Source of the DNA: Pseudomonas sp. ANT_J12
GTDB taxonomy: Bacteria; Pseudomonadota; Gammaproteobacteria; Pseudomonadales; Pseudomonadaceae
Assembly: GCF_008370045.1 (NCBI RefSeq)
Contig: NZ_VOBN01000014.1
Span: 92,797-156,796, forward strand
Direction of reading: 5' to 3'
DNA: 64,000 bases
Part shown: positions 8,892 through 17,930 of the stretch, in pieces
How the letters are laid out: every line of letters begins with the position of its first letter
How positions within the stretch are numbered: position 1 is the stretch's first letter
Notes under the pieces: generated by a model
Seen by the model: only the letters and a program-made list of their open reading frames with translations
What the model was told of the DNA's origin: nothing
The model's database searches: none
Position numbers and translations under genes: made by a program

Positions 8892-9215
8892 TCAGCCAAG
8901 CATCGTCCTCCAGTTTTCGTCAGCAATATAGGTTAGAAGGCTTCGGCCTTCCGAGTCCTGCCGACTGAAAAAAATCACCTCATCACTGTAGTGAATCACC
9001 AATTTAACACTGGTATTCTCGCTACCACGTTCGCCAATCATTAAGGGATGGAGGCGAAAATAGAAGCCCCGAAGACGCGAACCTTCGGGGCTTTGCATTT
9101 TTGCATCAAGGCCACTGTAATTGGCTACCGCGAATATGACCGCACGACTCGCAGAGTTAGCGCCCCTAAGGAACTCACGGAAACATGGGATAGCAACCAG
9201 ATTGGTAACGCCCAA
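8892..9215 (-). CDS. doubtful hypothetical protein, up to 107 aa
   Basis: The C-terminal 50 residues (SVKLVIHYSDEVIFFSRQDSEGRSL to the end) look protein-like. The N-terminal half, however, is encoded across a strong hairpin at 9065-9092, which argues that translation, if any, starts later, perhaps at the ATG at 9041 (MIGERGSENTSV). No family is recognised. Confidence 0.3.
   Translation of the reverse strand: MGVTNLVAIPCFREFLRGANSASRAVIFAVANYSGLDAKMQSPEGSRLRGFYFRLHPLMIGERGSENTSVKLVIHYSDEVIFFSRQDSEGRSLLTYIADENWRTMLG
9065..9100. terminator. bidirectional hairpin terminator
   Basis: A perfect 10-bp stem, AGCCCCGAAG (9065-9074) with CTTCGGGGCT (9083-9092), is followed by a T-rich run on the plus strand and a weaker one on the minus strand. 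It lies downstream of the minus-strand ABC1/DUF3429 operon. Confidence 0.6.
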
Positions 9216-9376
9216 GAGAAATGAGACAGCGCGCTATGCGCTTCCTTGACACACTCACGGAAGGCCGCCAGCAGTCAGTCATGGTGCGGGAGCTGCCTCG
9301 ATCAAGCGGGCGTTATGTAAAGGCCTGATTAAGCGGTAGCGGTGACCAAGGCGAGCATTTATCGTCAATAAAGTGC

Positions 9377-10696
9377 TCAAATCACGAAAGGCTCGAACAG
9401 CCTCCGGACATTCACCCGCGCCTTCAGCTTCGCGGCCAACAGGTACAAACCTGCCACCTTGCGATGCAGAAACAGTACATCCACAGGTGGCGTGTGCCAG
9501 AAGTCGCGGTCGGCACCTAGTTCCCAACCGGTATCACGTAGGCGTACGGCCAGGTCAGACGTCGCAAAGTCATAGGCACCTTGATGCCTCAGTGGCTCGC
9601 AGGCCTGTGTAATGAGATCAGTGAGCACCGCTCGGTGTTTGGGCAGCGTTTCAGGCTGAAAGTAGCCGACGTCCAGCGCGGCATTGGTGATGGCGGCACG
9701 GTCTTCATGCAGGCCTGCAATCAGCAAGCGGCGATAAGCCTCGGTAGTGTTGCGGTCATAAAGTCGCGTGGCGCCGAAGTCCAACAACACCATCCGACCG
9801 GAGCCTTGCTGATAACGGTAATTGGCAAAGTTAGGATCGGTCTGCACGCACTGGAACTCGAACACCTCGCGCAGAAACAGGCCGAATAGCAACATGATGA
9901 TCCGGTCGCGCTCTGCTTGGGGGGCGTGCTCTAGTGACTCCACCGCTACCCCGTCAACGAAGGACATCACCAAAATATTCGGCGTGCTGAACTGGGCATA
10001 CGCACGAGGAACCAGAAAGTCAGGACTGTCGGCCAACAGTTGATCAAAGCGTCGTAAGTGCTCGGTTTCTTTCATGTAGTCCGCTTCATCCTGCAGCTGA
10101 CGCTTGGCCTCTTGGAGCAATGGGCCGATGTCCATGCCCTTAGGCAGCATCCCGGACATGCGCAGCAAGGTAGCAACGTTATCCACATCGCTGGAAATAC
10201 TCTCGCGCACGCCAGGGTATTGCACCTTGATCGCCAGGCGTTGGCCGTCCTTATCTTTCGCAGCATGAACCTGGCCGATGGACGCTGCCGCCAATGGCGT
10301 GAAGGAAAACCGTTCGAAGCGCCCTTCCCACCCCTTGCCCCAGCTTTCGTTGAGGACTTCCACCAACTGGCTCATAGGCATAGGGTGAGCGTCGCAACGC
10401 AGACGAGAAAGGATTACGCTGAACTCGCGCGGCAACAAATCACCTGCATCCATCGATAACAACTGCCCAACCTTCATGGCGGCGCCACGCAGTTGCGACA
10501 GTTGCTCGACCACCCGATGCACATTGCCCGACGTCAACAGCAGTTCGCTGAGCGCCGGACGTTTGCCCTGAACCCACTGCCGAGCGCCTTCGGCTAGCAT
10601 GCCGCCCGCGACGCCCGAGGCCAAACTGCCAAAACGCATCAACCGCGATAAGCGGCTGCCAGGCACGGGCAACGAGCCGGGCTCACGAGGCTTCAT
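9377..10696 (-). CDS. ABC1/UbiB-family kinase-like protein, 439 aa
   Basis: An AarF/ADCK/UbiB-family atypical kinase. The family motifs are present in order: KVGQ (MKVGQLLSMDAGDLLP, about residue 75), the Ala-rich loop PLAAASIGQVH (about 133), the Lys of VAAK-type IKVQYPGV, the QTDPNFANY catalytic segment and the LLDFGATR metal-binding motif. Such proteins support ubiquinone synthesis or related lipid chemistry. It overlaps the upstream DUF3429 gene by four bases, so the two form an operon. In other Pseudomonas these two families accompany photolyase clusters, which fits the neighbourhood. Confidence 0.85.
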   Translation of the reverse strand: MKPREPGSLPVPGSRLSRLMRFGSLASGVAGGMLAEGARQWVQGKRPALSELLLTSGNVHRVVEQLSQLRGAAMKVGQLLSMDAGDLLPREFSVILSRLRCDAHPMPMSQLVEVLNESWGKGWEGRFERFSFTPLAAASIGQVHAAKDKDGQRLAIKVQYPGVRESISSDVDNVATLLRMSGMLPKGMDIGPLLQEAKRQLQDEADYMKETEHLRRFDQLLADSPDFLVPRAYAQFSTPNILVMSFVDGVAVESLEHAPQAERDRIIMLLFGLFLREVFEFQCVQTDPNFANYRYQQGSGRMVLLDFGATRLYDRNTTEAYRRLLIAGLHEDRAAITNAALDVGYFQPETLPKHRAVLTDLITQACEPLRHQGAYDFATSDLAVRLRDTGWELGADRDFWHTPPVDVLFLHRKVAGLYLLAAKLKARVNVRRLFEPFVI

Positions 10697-11157
10697 GAAT
10701 GAAGCGCCTCAACGATCGCGGCAAGCAGCAAGCAGACGCTCGCCACTAGGGTAAGCCGTAATCGCATCGGCAGGTACCAGGCGGGCAAGCTAGTAATCCG
10801 CAACAGCTGCCTGTCCTGCCGGAGGTGGACAACTAAGCCGATGACCAACAGCAAGCAACCCAATGGCATTGGCAGTAACGTGGCAATCCAAGCAATAAGC
10901 GCAGGAATGACACTCCAGAGGAACCGGTCGCTGCCCTGCTCGGCGCTTATGTCTTGCACGGTCATGGCGAAACCCCAGTGTAAGGCGCCGACGAAGCTCA
11001 GGATGACTGCGCCATAGTTAACAAGCGCAATCGCAAACAACGGCCGATAGTCGAGAGAGAACGGGATCAGCAGCGCCAGAAAAATAAACGGCAACAGACC
11101 GCCATAACCCAGCAGGCTGACGTGCTTTGGCAGAGAGGTTGAAGGCAACACGTTCAT
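10693..11157 (-). CDS. DUF3429 membrane protein, 154 aa
   Basis: Inner-membrane protein with about four to five hydrophobic segments (starting LLGYGGLLPFIFLALLIPF). The family hallmark is the segment with AIALVNYGAVILSFVGALHWGFAM. Function unknown. The stop overlaps the start of the ABC1 gene (ATGA). The sequence before the start contains the palindrome CTACAAGACTGTAG (11183-11196), which could be an operator, though it is not the 13-mer found elsewhere. Confidence 0.85.
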   Translation of the reverse strand: MNVLPSTSLPKHVSLLGYGGLLPFIFLALLIPFSLDYRPLFAIALVNYGAVILSFVGALHWGFAMTVQDISAEQGSDRFLWSVIPALIAWIATLLPMPLGCLLLVIGLVVHLRQDRQLLRITSLPAWYLPMRLRLTLVASVCLLLAAIVEALHS

Positions 11158-11210
11158 TTGTATTCCTTGCAGTGAGCGAAACTACAAGACTGTAGGCCCA
11201 AAAGCCCCGC

Positions 11211-11519
11211 TTGGGCGAGATATTGATGGCGATCCGAAGCTGGGGTCAGCGTAATGAGTCGCTTTGTAGAATTAGGTCATTGCCCCATTCCTTTTCGGGC
11301 AAGCAGGCGACGGCATATGAGGAGTTTCGCATCCTTGAGATCATGCTCAGTGCCTGTATTTACCAAGCCGACCGCACCCTAGAACCCTTCCAGCCTTTAG
11401 TTCTTCGTGAGCGGGTTTTTAAAGCGTTCCAATGCAATGAACAGATTCTTGAAACCAAAATTAATAGGAAAACCGCGCCAGCTGTGCTTTGCCTGGTCGT
11501 CGAAGACTGCTTGCAGTAA
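11211..11519 (+). CDS. hypothetical protein, 102 aa
   Basis: A plus-strand frame starting TTG or at the internal ATG six codons on. The second half is helix-rich (AYEEFRILEIMLSACIYQADRT, then RERVFKAFQCNEQILETK). No family recognised and no strong ribosome-binding site. It lies between the divergent DUF3429 operon and the chemoreceptor. Confidence 0.35.
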   Translation: MGEILMAIRSWGQRNESLCRIRSLPHSFSGKQATAYEEFRILEIMLSACIYQADRTLEPFQPLVLRERVFKAFQCNEQILETKINRKTAPAVLCLVVEDCLQ

Positions 11520-11773
11520 GTCATGACGCGAAGTGACTGATGACGCTGCTTGAGATGATCAGGCGCTAGAACACGAAAGTCACGACTACAAATTTTCGGA
11601 AATGTCTGGTCGTTTCACCGTCGCGTCAAAGCATACGAGCCCGGGCTCTCTCTGACTAATCCCAGTTCCCTCATCGGGCCACCTAGCTTTTACGAACCGA
11701 TCCGCTCGCCATCTTGGTGCATCAGCGAAACCAGACTGCGACTGCCAGCAGTGGCTCGACTTTGCGAAAAGCG

Positions 11774-11813
11774 ATAAAACCTATACAAAATTAAATTCGT
11801 GTATAGGTTTTAT
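11774..11813. promoter_or_regulatory. 13-bp perfect inverted repeat, putative light-regulon operator
   Basis: ATAAAACCTATAC (11774-11786) and its exact reverse complement (11801-11813) are separated by 14 bases. The arms hold two oppositely oriented copies of the 13-mer AAAACCTATACAA (11776-11788 exact; 11799-11811 with one mismatch). The same 13-mer occurs at 13673, 31523 and 31927. The site lies 176 bases before the chemoreceptor start. A MerR/LitR-type regulator is my inference. Confidence 0.6.
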
Positions 11814-11988
11814 GCAATGTGTGCCATTCTGCCATCAGTCAGCTATCACCAGCTGCTCGCGCTCGTGCCTCGCCAGTCTGTCTTCACTTTCAAATGGGTG
11901 GTAGAGGCACACAAGTAGCCCTTGGCATGGATAGCAAAAAGTAACCAGCAAGTTTTGCCCGTATAGGGTCTATCTAAGAGCTCCGCCG

Positions 11989-13629
11989 ATGAAAAACTCA
12001 ATCTCACTAGCCTCGCGCATAGGCCTTGGCTTCGCCGTAATTGTGTCGTTGCTCATACTAATCACTGCCGTGGGCATCCAACGTGTGGGTTTTATCGACT
12101 CCACCCTGGAAAACGTAAGCGAAAATGCGGCGAAAATTCAACGCTACGCTATTAACTTTCGCGGAAGCGTGCACAACCGAGCCATTAGTATTCGGGACGC
12201 AGTGTTGGTGGATAGTGATCAAGACTTAACCGTCCACCTCAATGAAGTTATCAATCTAGAACAGGCCTACTCCGATTCAGCCATACCAATGGATCAGCTA
12301 TTCGCAACTGCAGGGGTAACATCGCAGGAGCAACAGCTGTTACTGGCGATTAAAGACATTGAGAAGCAAACTCTAGTTTCCACTAAGTCGGTAATTGCTT
12401 TGCGTCGCGCCGGAGATATTTCAGGTGCACAGGCTTTGCTGCTGCGCCAAACCTCCGGTGAATACAGTGAGTGGTTGAAACGCGTGAATGCACTGATTGA
12501 CTACGAAGAAGCCTCGATCAAAAGCCAACTCAGTGCGGTACAAGCCACCGCTAGTGAGTTTCGAGGCCTGATGCTCATGGCCAGCGGGATAGCGCTGCTG
12601 CTAAGCATCATCCTGGCTATCTCTATCATTCGCTTCGTCAAGTCAACACTGGGTGCTGAGCCGACTCAGGTTGCCCAGGCGATCCAACGGTTGGCGGCAG
12701 GTGACTTGCAACAAATGATTGTTACCGATTATCCGAACAGCGTTATGGGCGTCCTGAAAACTGCCCTCAGCCGTTTGGCTGATACCATTAGCGAAGTACG
12801 CATTGCGGCCCAAGAGGTCAACAATTCATCTAGGCTGCTGTTGACCACATCGTCCACCAATAACAATCAAATCAGCCTGCAGACCCGCGAAGCCGAGCAG
12901 GTGGCAACTGCCATTACGCAAATGGCGGCAACGGTCAATGAAGTTTCGGGCTATGCATCTCAAGCAGCGGACGCAACGAGTCTAGCCGATGCTGAAGTTG
13001 TAAGCGGTAATTGCGTCGTTGCGGACACCACACTCGCTATAGAACAGTTAGCGAACACACTGGTTGAAACCACCAATACGGTAGAGCAGGTGTCCAAGCG
13101 TAGCGAAGAGATTGAAATAGTGATCGAGGTAATCAATTCAATTGCCACGCAAACTAACCTGTTGGCGCTGAACGCAGCCATCGAAGCGGCCCGAGCAGGT
13201 GAGCATGGCAGAGGGTTTGCGGTTGTGGCCGATGAAGTGCGCTCTCTAGCTAATCGCACCCAGGAGTCGACGCGGGAAATACGAGAAATGATAGGCACAC
13301 TGCAGAGCGGTACTGAAACGGCTGCACAAACCATGCGTAATAGTTGCGAACTGGTAAGCCACACCGTTGCGCAAACCCGCAACGCCCAGACGGCGCTAGC
13401 TAAAATCAGCCAGCAAGTCGGCGCCATAAACCACATGAATGCCCAAATCGCCAGCGCATCTATCCAACAAAGCGCCGTGGCCGAAGACGTTGCGCAAAAT
13501 ATCACGCGCATCCATAGCTCAACGGTGCAATCGGCAACTGGCTCTCGTGAAGTTGCAACGGCCAGCCAGGAGTTAGCGCAGCTTGCTGATCGTCTTACCC
13601 ATAAGGTCGCATTTTTCAGCGTGGCTTAG
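11989..13629 (+). CDS. methyl-accepting chemotaxis protein, 546 aa
   Basis: Transmembrane chemoreceptor. Membrane segment 1 is near residues 10-30; a four-helix-bundle type periplasmic region (31-190) follows; membrane segment 2 is near 192-215, then a HAMP region and the cytoplasmic signalling domain. The highly conserved hairpin tip IATQTNLLALNAAIEAARAG begins near residue 385. The ligand domain is not further identified. An inverted-repeat operator at 11774-11813 lies upstream and the photorepair genes follow downstream, so it may be co-regulated with them. Confidence 0.9.
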   Translation: MKNSISLASRIGLGFAVIVSLLILITAVGIQRVGFIDSTLENVSENAAKIQRYAINFRGSVHNRAISIRDAVLVDSDQDLTVHLNEVINLEQAYSDSAIPMDQLFATAGVTSQEQQLLLAIKDIEKQTLVSTKSVIALRRAGDISGAQALLLRQTSGEYSEWLKRVNALIDYEEASIKSQLSAVQATASEFRGLMLMASGIALLLSIILAISIIRFVKSTLGAEPTQVAQAIQRLAAGDLQQMIVTDYPNSVMGVLKTALSRLADTISEVRIAAQEVNNSSRLLLTTSSTNNNQISLQTREAEQVATAITQMAATVNEVSGYASQAADATSLADAEVVSGNCVVADTTLAIEQLANTLVETTNTVEQVSKRSEEIEIVIEVINSIATQTNLLALNAAIEAARAGEHGRGFAVVADEVRSLANRTQESTREIREMIGTLQSGTETAAQTMRNSCELVSHTVAQTRNAQTALAKISQQVGAINHMNAQIASASIQQSAVAEDVAQNITRIHSSTVQSATGSREVATASQELAQLADRLTHKVAFFSVA

Positions 13630-13666
13630 GGCAGGCCTATTGTCAGTCCTTTTCTTTCAGCATACC

Positions 13667-13686
13667 TTGTACAAAACCTATACAAG
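13667..13686 (+). promoter_or_regulatory. operator/promoter of DCC gene
   Basis: Contains the 13-mer AAAACCTATACAA (13673-13685) preceded by TTGTAC (13667-13672), so the block has TTGTA and TATACAA flanks. It ends only 10 bases before the DCC start codon, which suggests a short leader and an operator overlapping the promoter or start region. The same word stands before a decayed DCC gene at 31571. Confidence 0.55.
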
Positions 13687-13696
13687 GCCGCTAGAA

Positions 13697-14161
13697 ATGT
13701 ACAATAAAAAGGATTGGCCACTAACGCTGTACTTTGACGGTCAATGTCCGCTGTGTGCGCGCGAAATCAAGATCCTTAATCGACACGCGGCAGAGAGTCG
13801 ACTGCTATTTATTGACATCAGCAGCGGTGAGTTCGACGCCAAGGCACTGGGGTTCACATTCGAGCAAATGCAGTCCTCGCTGCACGCCCGTTTCGCCGAT
13901 GGCCGCTGGGTAACTGGTCTGGACGCCACCTTGTGGAGCTGGCGAGCCGCCGGCTTGGGATTTTGGGCAGCTCCACTGACATGGCGTGCCATCCGACCGC
14001 TGCTTGCTTTAGGTTATCGCCTCTTCTGCCGCTTACGCCCCCATTTGGCTTGGCTTCCACACCCTGATGGTCGTCGTCGCTGTGTCGATGACCGTTGCGG
14101 GGTGCCGGAGTCAAAACCTGCACCTGACGAGCGGCCCACTTTGAAAACAAAGCAGACCTAG
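13697..14161 (+). CDS. DCC-family (DUF393) thiol-disulfide oxidoreductase-like protein, 154 aa
   Basis: The family signature is the N-terminal LYFDGQCPLCAREI with the CxxC pair, followed by LLFIDIS and the C-terminal helical region around YRLFCRLRPHLAW. The C-terminal tail has two more Cys residues. I place the start at ATG 13697, right after the operator, because it gives the family's usual N-terminus. DCC genes often accompany photolyase clusters in Pseudomonas. Redox function is presumed from CxxC, not shown. Confidence 0.85.
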   Translation: MYNKKDWPLTLYFDGQCPLCAREIKILNRHAAESRLLFIDISSGEFDAKALGFTFEQMQSSLHARFADGRWVTGLDATLWSWRAAGLGFWAAPLTWRAIRPLLALGYRLFCRLRPHLAWLPHPDGRRRCVDDRCGVPESKPAPDERPTLKTKQT

Positions 14162-14305
14162 GAAGCTTGGCTTTGTCATGGCCGGACGAAGAAGCTGGGG
14201 CATAGCTGATCTGGTGAACAACGTTTTTTCTGGTTAGCAGCAGGCACTCCCCTACTGCCAAGGATTGCCGCCACATTAAGCGCAGCATGGCTGCGAGGAG
14301 TCTAA

Positions 14306-14866
14306 ATGAACCCATCAATAGCCGAGCATTACCGGGAAATTCTCGTCGCCGTAGGCGAGAACCCAGAGCGTGAAGGTCTTCTGGACACGCCCGAACGCGC
14401 AGCCAAAGCAATGCAGTACCTATGCAACGGCTACACGATGAATCTGGAGGAAGTTATCAACGGCGCACTGTTCGAATCGCTAAACGACGAAATGGTCATC
14501 GTGCGCGACATCGAACTGTATTCATTGTGCGAGCACCACCTGCTGCCCTTCATCGGCAAAGCTCATGTCGCGTACATCCCGACAGGGAGGGTATTAGGCC
14601 TGTCCAAGGTCGCAAGAGTAGTCGATATGTTTGCCCGTCGCTTACAGATTCAGGAAAACCTTACCAAACAAATTGCCGACGCCCTTCAGCACATGACCGA
14701 TGCCGCCGGTGTGGCTGTGGTTATTGAGGCAAAGCACATGTGCATGATGATGCGGGGCGTGGAGAAGCAAAACTCGGTGATGACCACATCGGTGATGCTA
14801 GGCGCCTTTCGCGACTCGTCCGCTACGCGTCACGAGTTCCTGCAATTGATAGGGCGACTCGGTTAG
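14306..14866 (+). CDS. folE: GTP cyclohydrolase I
   Basis: Converts GTP to 7,8-dihydroneopterin triphosphate, the first step to folate and pterin cofactors; a pterin supply is sensible next to a photolyase. Key zinc and catalytic segments are present: SLCEHHLLPFIGKAHVAYIP (Cys and two His), GLSKVARVVDMFARRLQIQE, and AKHMCMMMRGVEKQNS (His and Cys). At 186 residues it is full length. The ribosome-binding site GCGAGGAG lies nine bases upstream. Confidence 0.95.
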   Translation: MNPSIAEHYREILVAVGENPEREGLLDTPERAAKAMQYLCNGYTMNLEEVINGALFESLNDEMVIVRDIELYSLCEHHLLPFIGKAHVAYIPTGRVLGLSKVARVVDMFARRLQIQENLTKQIADALQHMTDAAGVAVVIEAKHMCMMMRGVEKQNSVMTTSVMLGAFRDSSATRHEFLQLIGRLG

Positions 14867-14901
14867 CGCCAAAAATCGCGACTGTCTGCGGGAGAGGCTA
14901 A

Positions 14902-15613
14902 ATGAATAGAACCTTCAAAATGAACTCCCTTGGCGATGGCTACCGTGCCTTGGTGATAGGCGCCAGTGGAGCGCTCGGCACGGCATTTTGTGAGTTGCTC
15001 AATGAAGATCCACGATGCTCGGCTGTTCGTGAGCTGGGACGCAACAGTGTTCCAGGACTGGATCTGGAAAAGCCCGACAGTATTCCCAGGGCGGCTGCCG
15101 AATTAGCTGAAGAGGCCCCATACCAGTTGATTTTGAATGCTGCCGGGCTGCTCCATCGCGACGACATCAAACCTGAAAAAAGTTACTCCGCGATTGAAGC
15201 GGATGCGCTCCAGGCGATATTCCAAGTCAATACGCTCGGGCCTGCGCTGGTTTTGCGTCACTTTCTACCGTTGCTTGACCCTCGTGGCGCGATGGCGGTG
15301 CTCTCCGCCAAGGTGGGCAGTATCGGCGACAACCGTTTTGGGTGGCTGGTATGCCTATCGCGCCTCCAAGGCAGCGTTGAACATGTTGATTAAAACGGCT
15401 GCGATCGAACTAGCGCGGACACGCCCTCAGACCCGCTTATTTACTCTTCATCCCGGCACCGTCATTTCGGGCCTGTCACAACCCTTTCGTGGCGCCTCTG
15501 CAGCCAGGCCGGCAAGTATTGCCGCCCATGAGTTGTTATCACTGATTGACCGTTTGACGCCTGCAGACAGCGGCAATTTCTTTGCTTATACCGGAGAACG
15601 CCTACCTTGGTAG
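14902..15613 (+). pseudogene. short-chain dehydrogenase broken by a one-base insertion
   Basis: The 5' frame gives an SDR Rossmann start (ALVIGASGALGTAF), the NAG motif (LILNAAGLLHR) and VLSAKVGSIGDNR. The catalytic YxxxK (YAYRASKAALNML) and the rest lie in the next frame, ending at 15613. The switch is at the GGG run 15340-15342: removing one G restores FGGWYAYRASK. It sits between folE and DUF6482 as in other Pseudomonas photorepair clusters. This is a real mutation or a sequencing error in a G run. Confidence 0.8.
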
Positions 15614-15627
15614 GCAGGGAGTGAATT

Positions 15628-15933
15628 TTGAATCTGCAAGCGTTGACCGAACGGGCCGCGAATGGCGAAGTTTGCGAGTTGGAGTTGCTGTCGCTGGAGG
15701 GCGGTTTTTATCTAGCGCGAGTCAGGACGGATCATGGCCAGTTCACGCTGCTGGACGATACGGCGAAGCCTATGCACCTTCGCTCCATCAATCACCTACG
15801 TGAGTTGTTGCAGCTTGTCCCTACGTTTCCCTGCGCGCTCGTGCAGCAGTGCGTCCATGACGAGATGTGCGGTTCACGTGAAGGGCCAATTGAGTCGTTA
15901 CGCATTCCTTTCTCACTGACTGCGCCCTGGTGA
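15628..15933 (+). CDS. DUF6482 family protein, 101 aa
   Basis: Small soluble Pseudomonas family. Visible features are the N-terminal MNLQALTERAANGEVCELEL, a central DHGQFTLLDD strand region and the C-terminal CALVQQCVHDEMCG segment. The start is a TTG preceded by GGCAGGGAG. It follows the SDR by 15 bases and precedes the photolyase by 26, so it is probably in the same operon. Function unknown. Confidence 0.7.
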   Translation: MNLQALTERAANGEVCELELLSLEGGFYLARVRTDHGQFTLLDDTAKPMHLRSINHLRELLQLVPTFPCALVQQCVHDEMCGSREGPIESLRIPFSLTAPW

Positions 15934-15958
15934 GTTTCATTCCGTTGGATCCAGTCGA

Positions 15959-17497
15959 ATGAACAAGTCTCACCGACTATGCCTGGTCTTGGGTGACCAG
16001 TTATCTTTTGAACTGGCCTCATTGAAGGAGCTGGATAGCGAGCGCGATACGGTATTACTGGTCGAAGTGATGGAGGAAGCCAGCCATGTGCCCCATCACC
16101 CGCAAAAAATAACGCTGATCTTCAGTGCTATGCGCCATTTTGCCAAGGCATTGCAACAGCGCGGTATTCGCGTGCAATACGTCACGCTTGATGACCCGCA
16201 AAATAGCGGATCGGTGCCGGGCGAATTACGGCGCTGGCAGTCACTGCTGCAACCGGATGAGCTGCACCTGACAGAATGCGGTGACTGGCGCCTGGAGCAG
16301 TCGCTGAAAAATTGTGGCTTGGCGATCCAGTGGCATACCGATAGCCGTTTTCTCTGCACCCGACTCGAATTTGCGTCCTGGGCAGAAGGCAAAAAGCAGC
16401 TGCGCATGGAGTTCTTCTACCGTGAGATGCGACGCAAGAGTGGCCTGTTGCTCAACGGCGACGGCAGCCCGGTCGGCGGCGCCTGGAACTTTGATGCCGA
16501 AAACCGAAAGGCACTTCCCAAAGGCTTTAGAGCCCCCTCGCCCATGGGCTTTTCAGCCGATGCGATAACCCAAGACGTGCTGGCGCTGATCGCAAAAAAC
16601 TTCTCCAGCCACTACGGCGCACTCGAGACTTTTGATTACCCGGTCACCCACGCCGATGCCCAAGCGCTGTGGGACTACTTCCTCGACTGGGGTTTGGCAG
16701 CCTTCGGCGACTACCAGGATGCGATGGCCAGTGATGAACCTTTCCTGTTCCATGCGCGGATCAGCGCCGCGCTGAATATTGGCCTGCTGGATCTGCGTCA
16801 ATTGTGCAGCGACGTCGAGGCTGCGTATTGGTCGCACAGGATTCCATTGAACGCCGCCGAAGGCTTTATCCGCCAACTCATTGGCTGGCGTGAATACGTA
16901 CGCGGCGTCTACTGGCTGAAAATGCCCGACTACGCCGGCGGCAATCTGTTTGGCAACAGCAGACCGCTTCCACCGTTCTATTGGACAGGCGATACCAAGA
17001 TGAACTGCATGGGCCAGGCAATCGGCCAAAGTTTGAAACATGCCTATGCCCACCATATCCAACGGTTGATGGTGACCGGCAACTTTGCGCTGCTGGCAGG
17101 CATCGCACCAAGCCAGATTTGCGACTGGTACCTGGCGATCTACATGGACGCGTTCGACTGGGTCGAACTGCCCAATACATTGGGCATGGTGATGCACGCC
17201 GATGGCGGTTACCTGGGCTCCAAGCCTTACTGCGCCAGTGGCCAATATATAAAGCGCATGTCCGACTACTGCCGTAACTGCGCGTACAAAGTCACTGAAA
17301 GCACGACGGACGACGCCTGCCCTTTCAATTCGCTTTACTGGCATTTTGTGATGCGTCACGGCGATCTTTTGCGCAGCAATCAGCGCATGGGCATGGTCTA
17401 CAAAAACCTCGATCAGATGACTGAATCAAAGCAGCAGGCGCTGTGGGATCGTGGCCAGAAGCTGCTCGCCAAACTGGATGTCGGGGAGTCGTTTTGA
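15959..17497 (+). CDS. phrB: FeS-type (6-4) photolyase / bacterial cryptochrome, 512 aa
   Basis: A member of the iron-sulfur bacterial cryptochrome/photolyase group typified by Agrobacterium PhrB, which repairs (6-4) photoproducts using FAD and a lumazine-type antenna. The N-terminal antenna domain starts LCLVLGDQLSFEL; the FAD-binding helical domain contains FIRQLIGWREYVRGVYW and the H-rich HAYAHHIQRLMVTGNFALL. The four cluster cysteines are at about residues 425, 438, 441 and 454. Length is normal. The DUF2256 gene overlaps its stop codon. Confidence 0.92.
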   Translation: MNKSHRLCLVLGDQLSFELASLKELDSERDTVLLVEVMEEASHVPHHPQKITLIFSAMRHFAKALQQRGIRVQYVTLDDPQNSGSVPGELRRWQSLLQPDELHLTECGDWRLEQSLKNCGLAIQWHTDSRFLCTRLEFASWAEGKKQLRMEFFYREMRRKSGLLLNGDGSPVGGAWNFDAENRKALPKGFRAPSPMGFSADAITQDVLALIAKNFSSHYGALETFDYPVTHADAQALWDYFLDWGLAAFGDYQDAMASDEPFLFHARISAALNIGLLDLRQLCSDVEAAYWSHRIPLNAAEGFIRQLIGWREYVRGVYWLKMPDYAGGNLFGNSRPLPPFYWTGDTKMNCMGQAIGQSLKHAYAHHIQRLMVTGNFALLAGIAPSQICDWYLAIYMDAFDWVELPNTLGMVMHADGGYLGSKPYCASGQYIKRMSDYCRNCAYKVTESTTDDACPFNSLYWHFVMRHGDLLRSNQRMGMVYKNLDQMTESKQQALWDRGQKLLAKLDVGESF

Positions 17498-17634
17498 AGA
17501 AGAGTGAACTCCTGGTCAAAACCTTTGCGGTCTGCGGATTGCCTTTCGCCTGGCGCAAGAAATGGGCGCGCTGCTGGGCTGAGGTGCGCTATTGCTCGGA
17601 GCGTTGCCAACGGCGCAGAAGCATTAAATGCTGA
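17494..17634 (+). CDS. DUF2256 protein, 46 aa
   Basis: Starts at TTG overlapping the photolyase stop (TTGA). It shows the family pattern: KKSELLVKTFAVCG, then FAWRKKWARCW and VRYCSERCQRRR, with Cys pairs that probably bind zinc. The first CxxC is degenerate here (AVCGLP). Photolyase genes of this type are very often followed by DUF2256, so the pair is conserved even if its role is unknown. Confidence 0.8.
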   Translation: MKKSELLVKTFAVCGLPFAWRKKWARCWAEVRYCSERCQRRRSIKC

Positions 17635-17789
17635 GAATGTGAATCAGATAAGCGTACGTCTCCTGCTGGGATTCAAAGCACCCGAGGTTCTACGATTTTA
17701 TCGCAACGCTTAGCGCCGGATAATCATAAGGCATTGGTAAATGCCTAGTGAGAAGGCATAGCTTGCCACTGTAAAAACGACTTTAGTTG
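17635..17789. other. short gap after the photorepair operon
   Basis: Nothing convincing; a frame continuing to TAG at 17713 has no start or family of its own. Confidence 0.4.
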
Positions 17790-17930
17790 CTACAGGTTCT
17801 GCCGCTCGCACTCAAGATCAGCTTCAACTCGAGTCTGGTAGGTGGTCTTCCGACGCAGCTTCTCCCCATTGTTATAGAGGTTAAAACCTCTAGTCGTGGG
17901 CTCGCAGTAGAAACGCGTTCCGTTCCGCAT
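17790..17930 (-). CDS. small basic protein, 46 aa
   Basis: A minus-strand ATG frame with protein-like composition: it begins MRNGTRFYCEPTTRGFNLY and ends TRVEADLECERQNL, with two Cys. ACGGGA stands eight bases before the start. No family recognised. The ordered, charged C-terminal helix and the absence of a better frame on either strand are the reasons for listing it. Confidence 0.4.
   Translation of the reverse strand: MRNGTRFYCEPTTRGFNLYNNGEKLRRKTTYQTRVEADLECERQNL

Noticed and set aside
12960..13511. 183-residue frame antisense to the chemoreceptor
   Set aside because: Shadow; composition rich in Ala/Ser/Thr from the coiled-coil codons.
16553..17359. 268-residue frame antisense to the photolyase
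   Set aside because: Shadow of a conserved gene; high-GC third positions of the real frame explain it.
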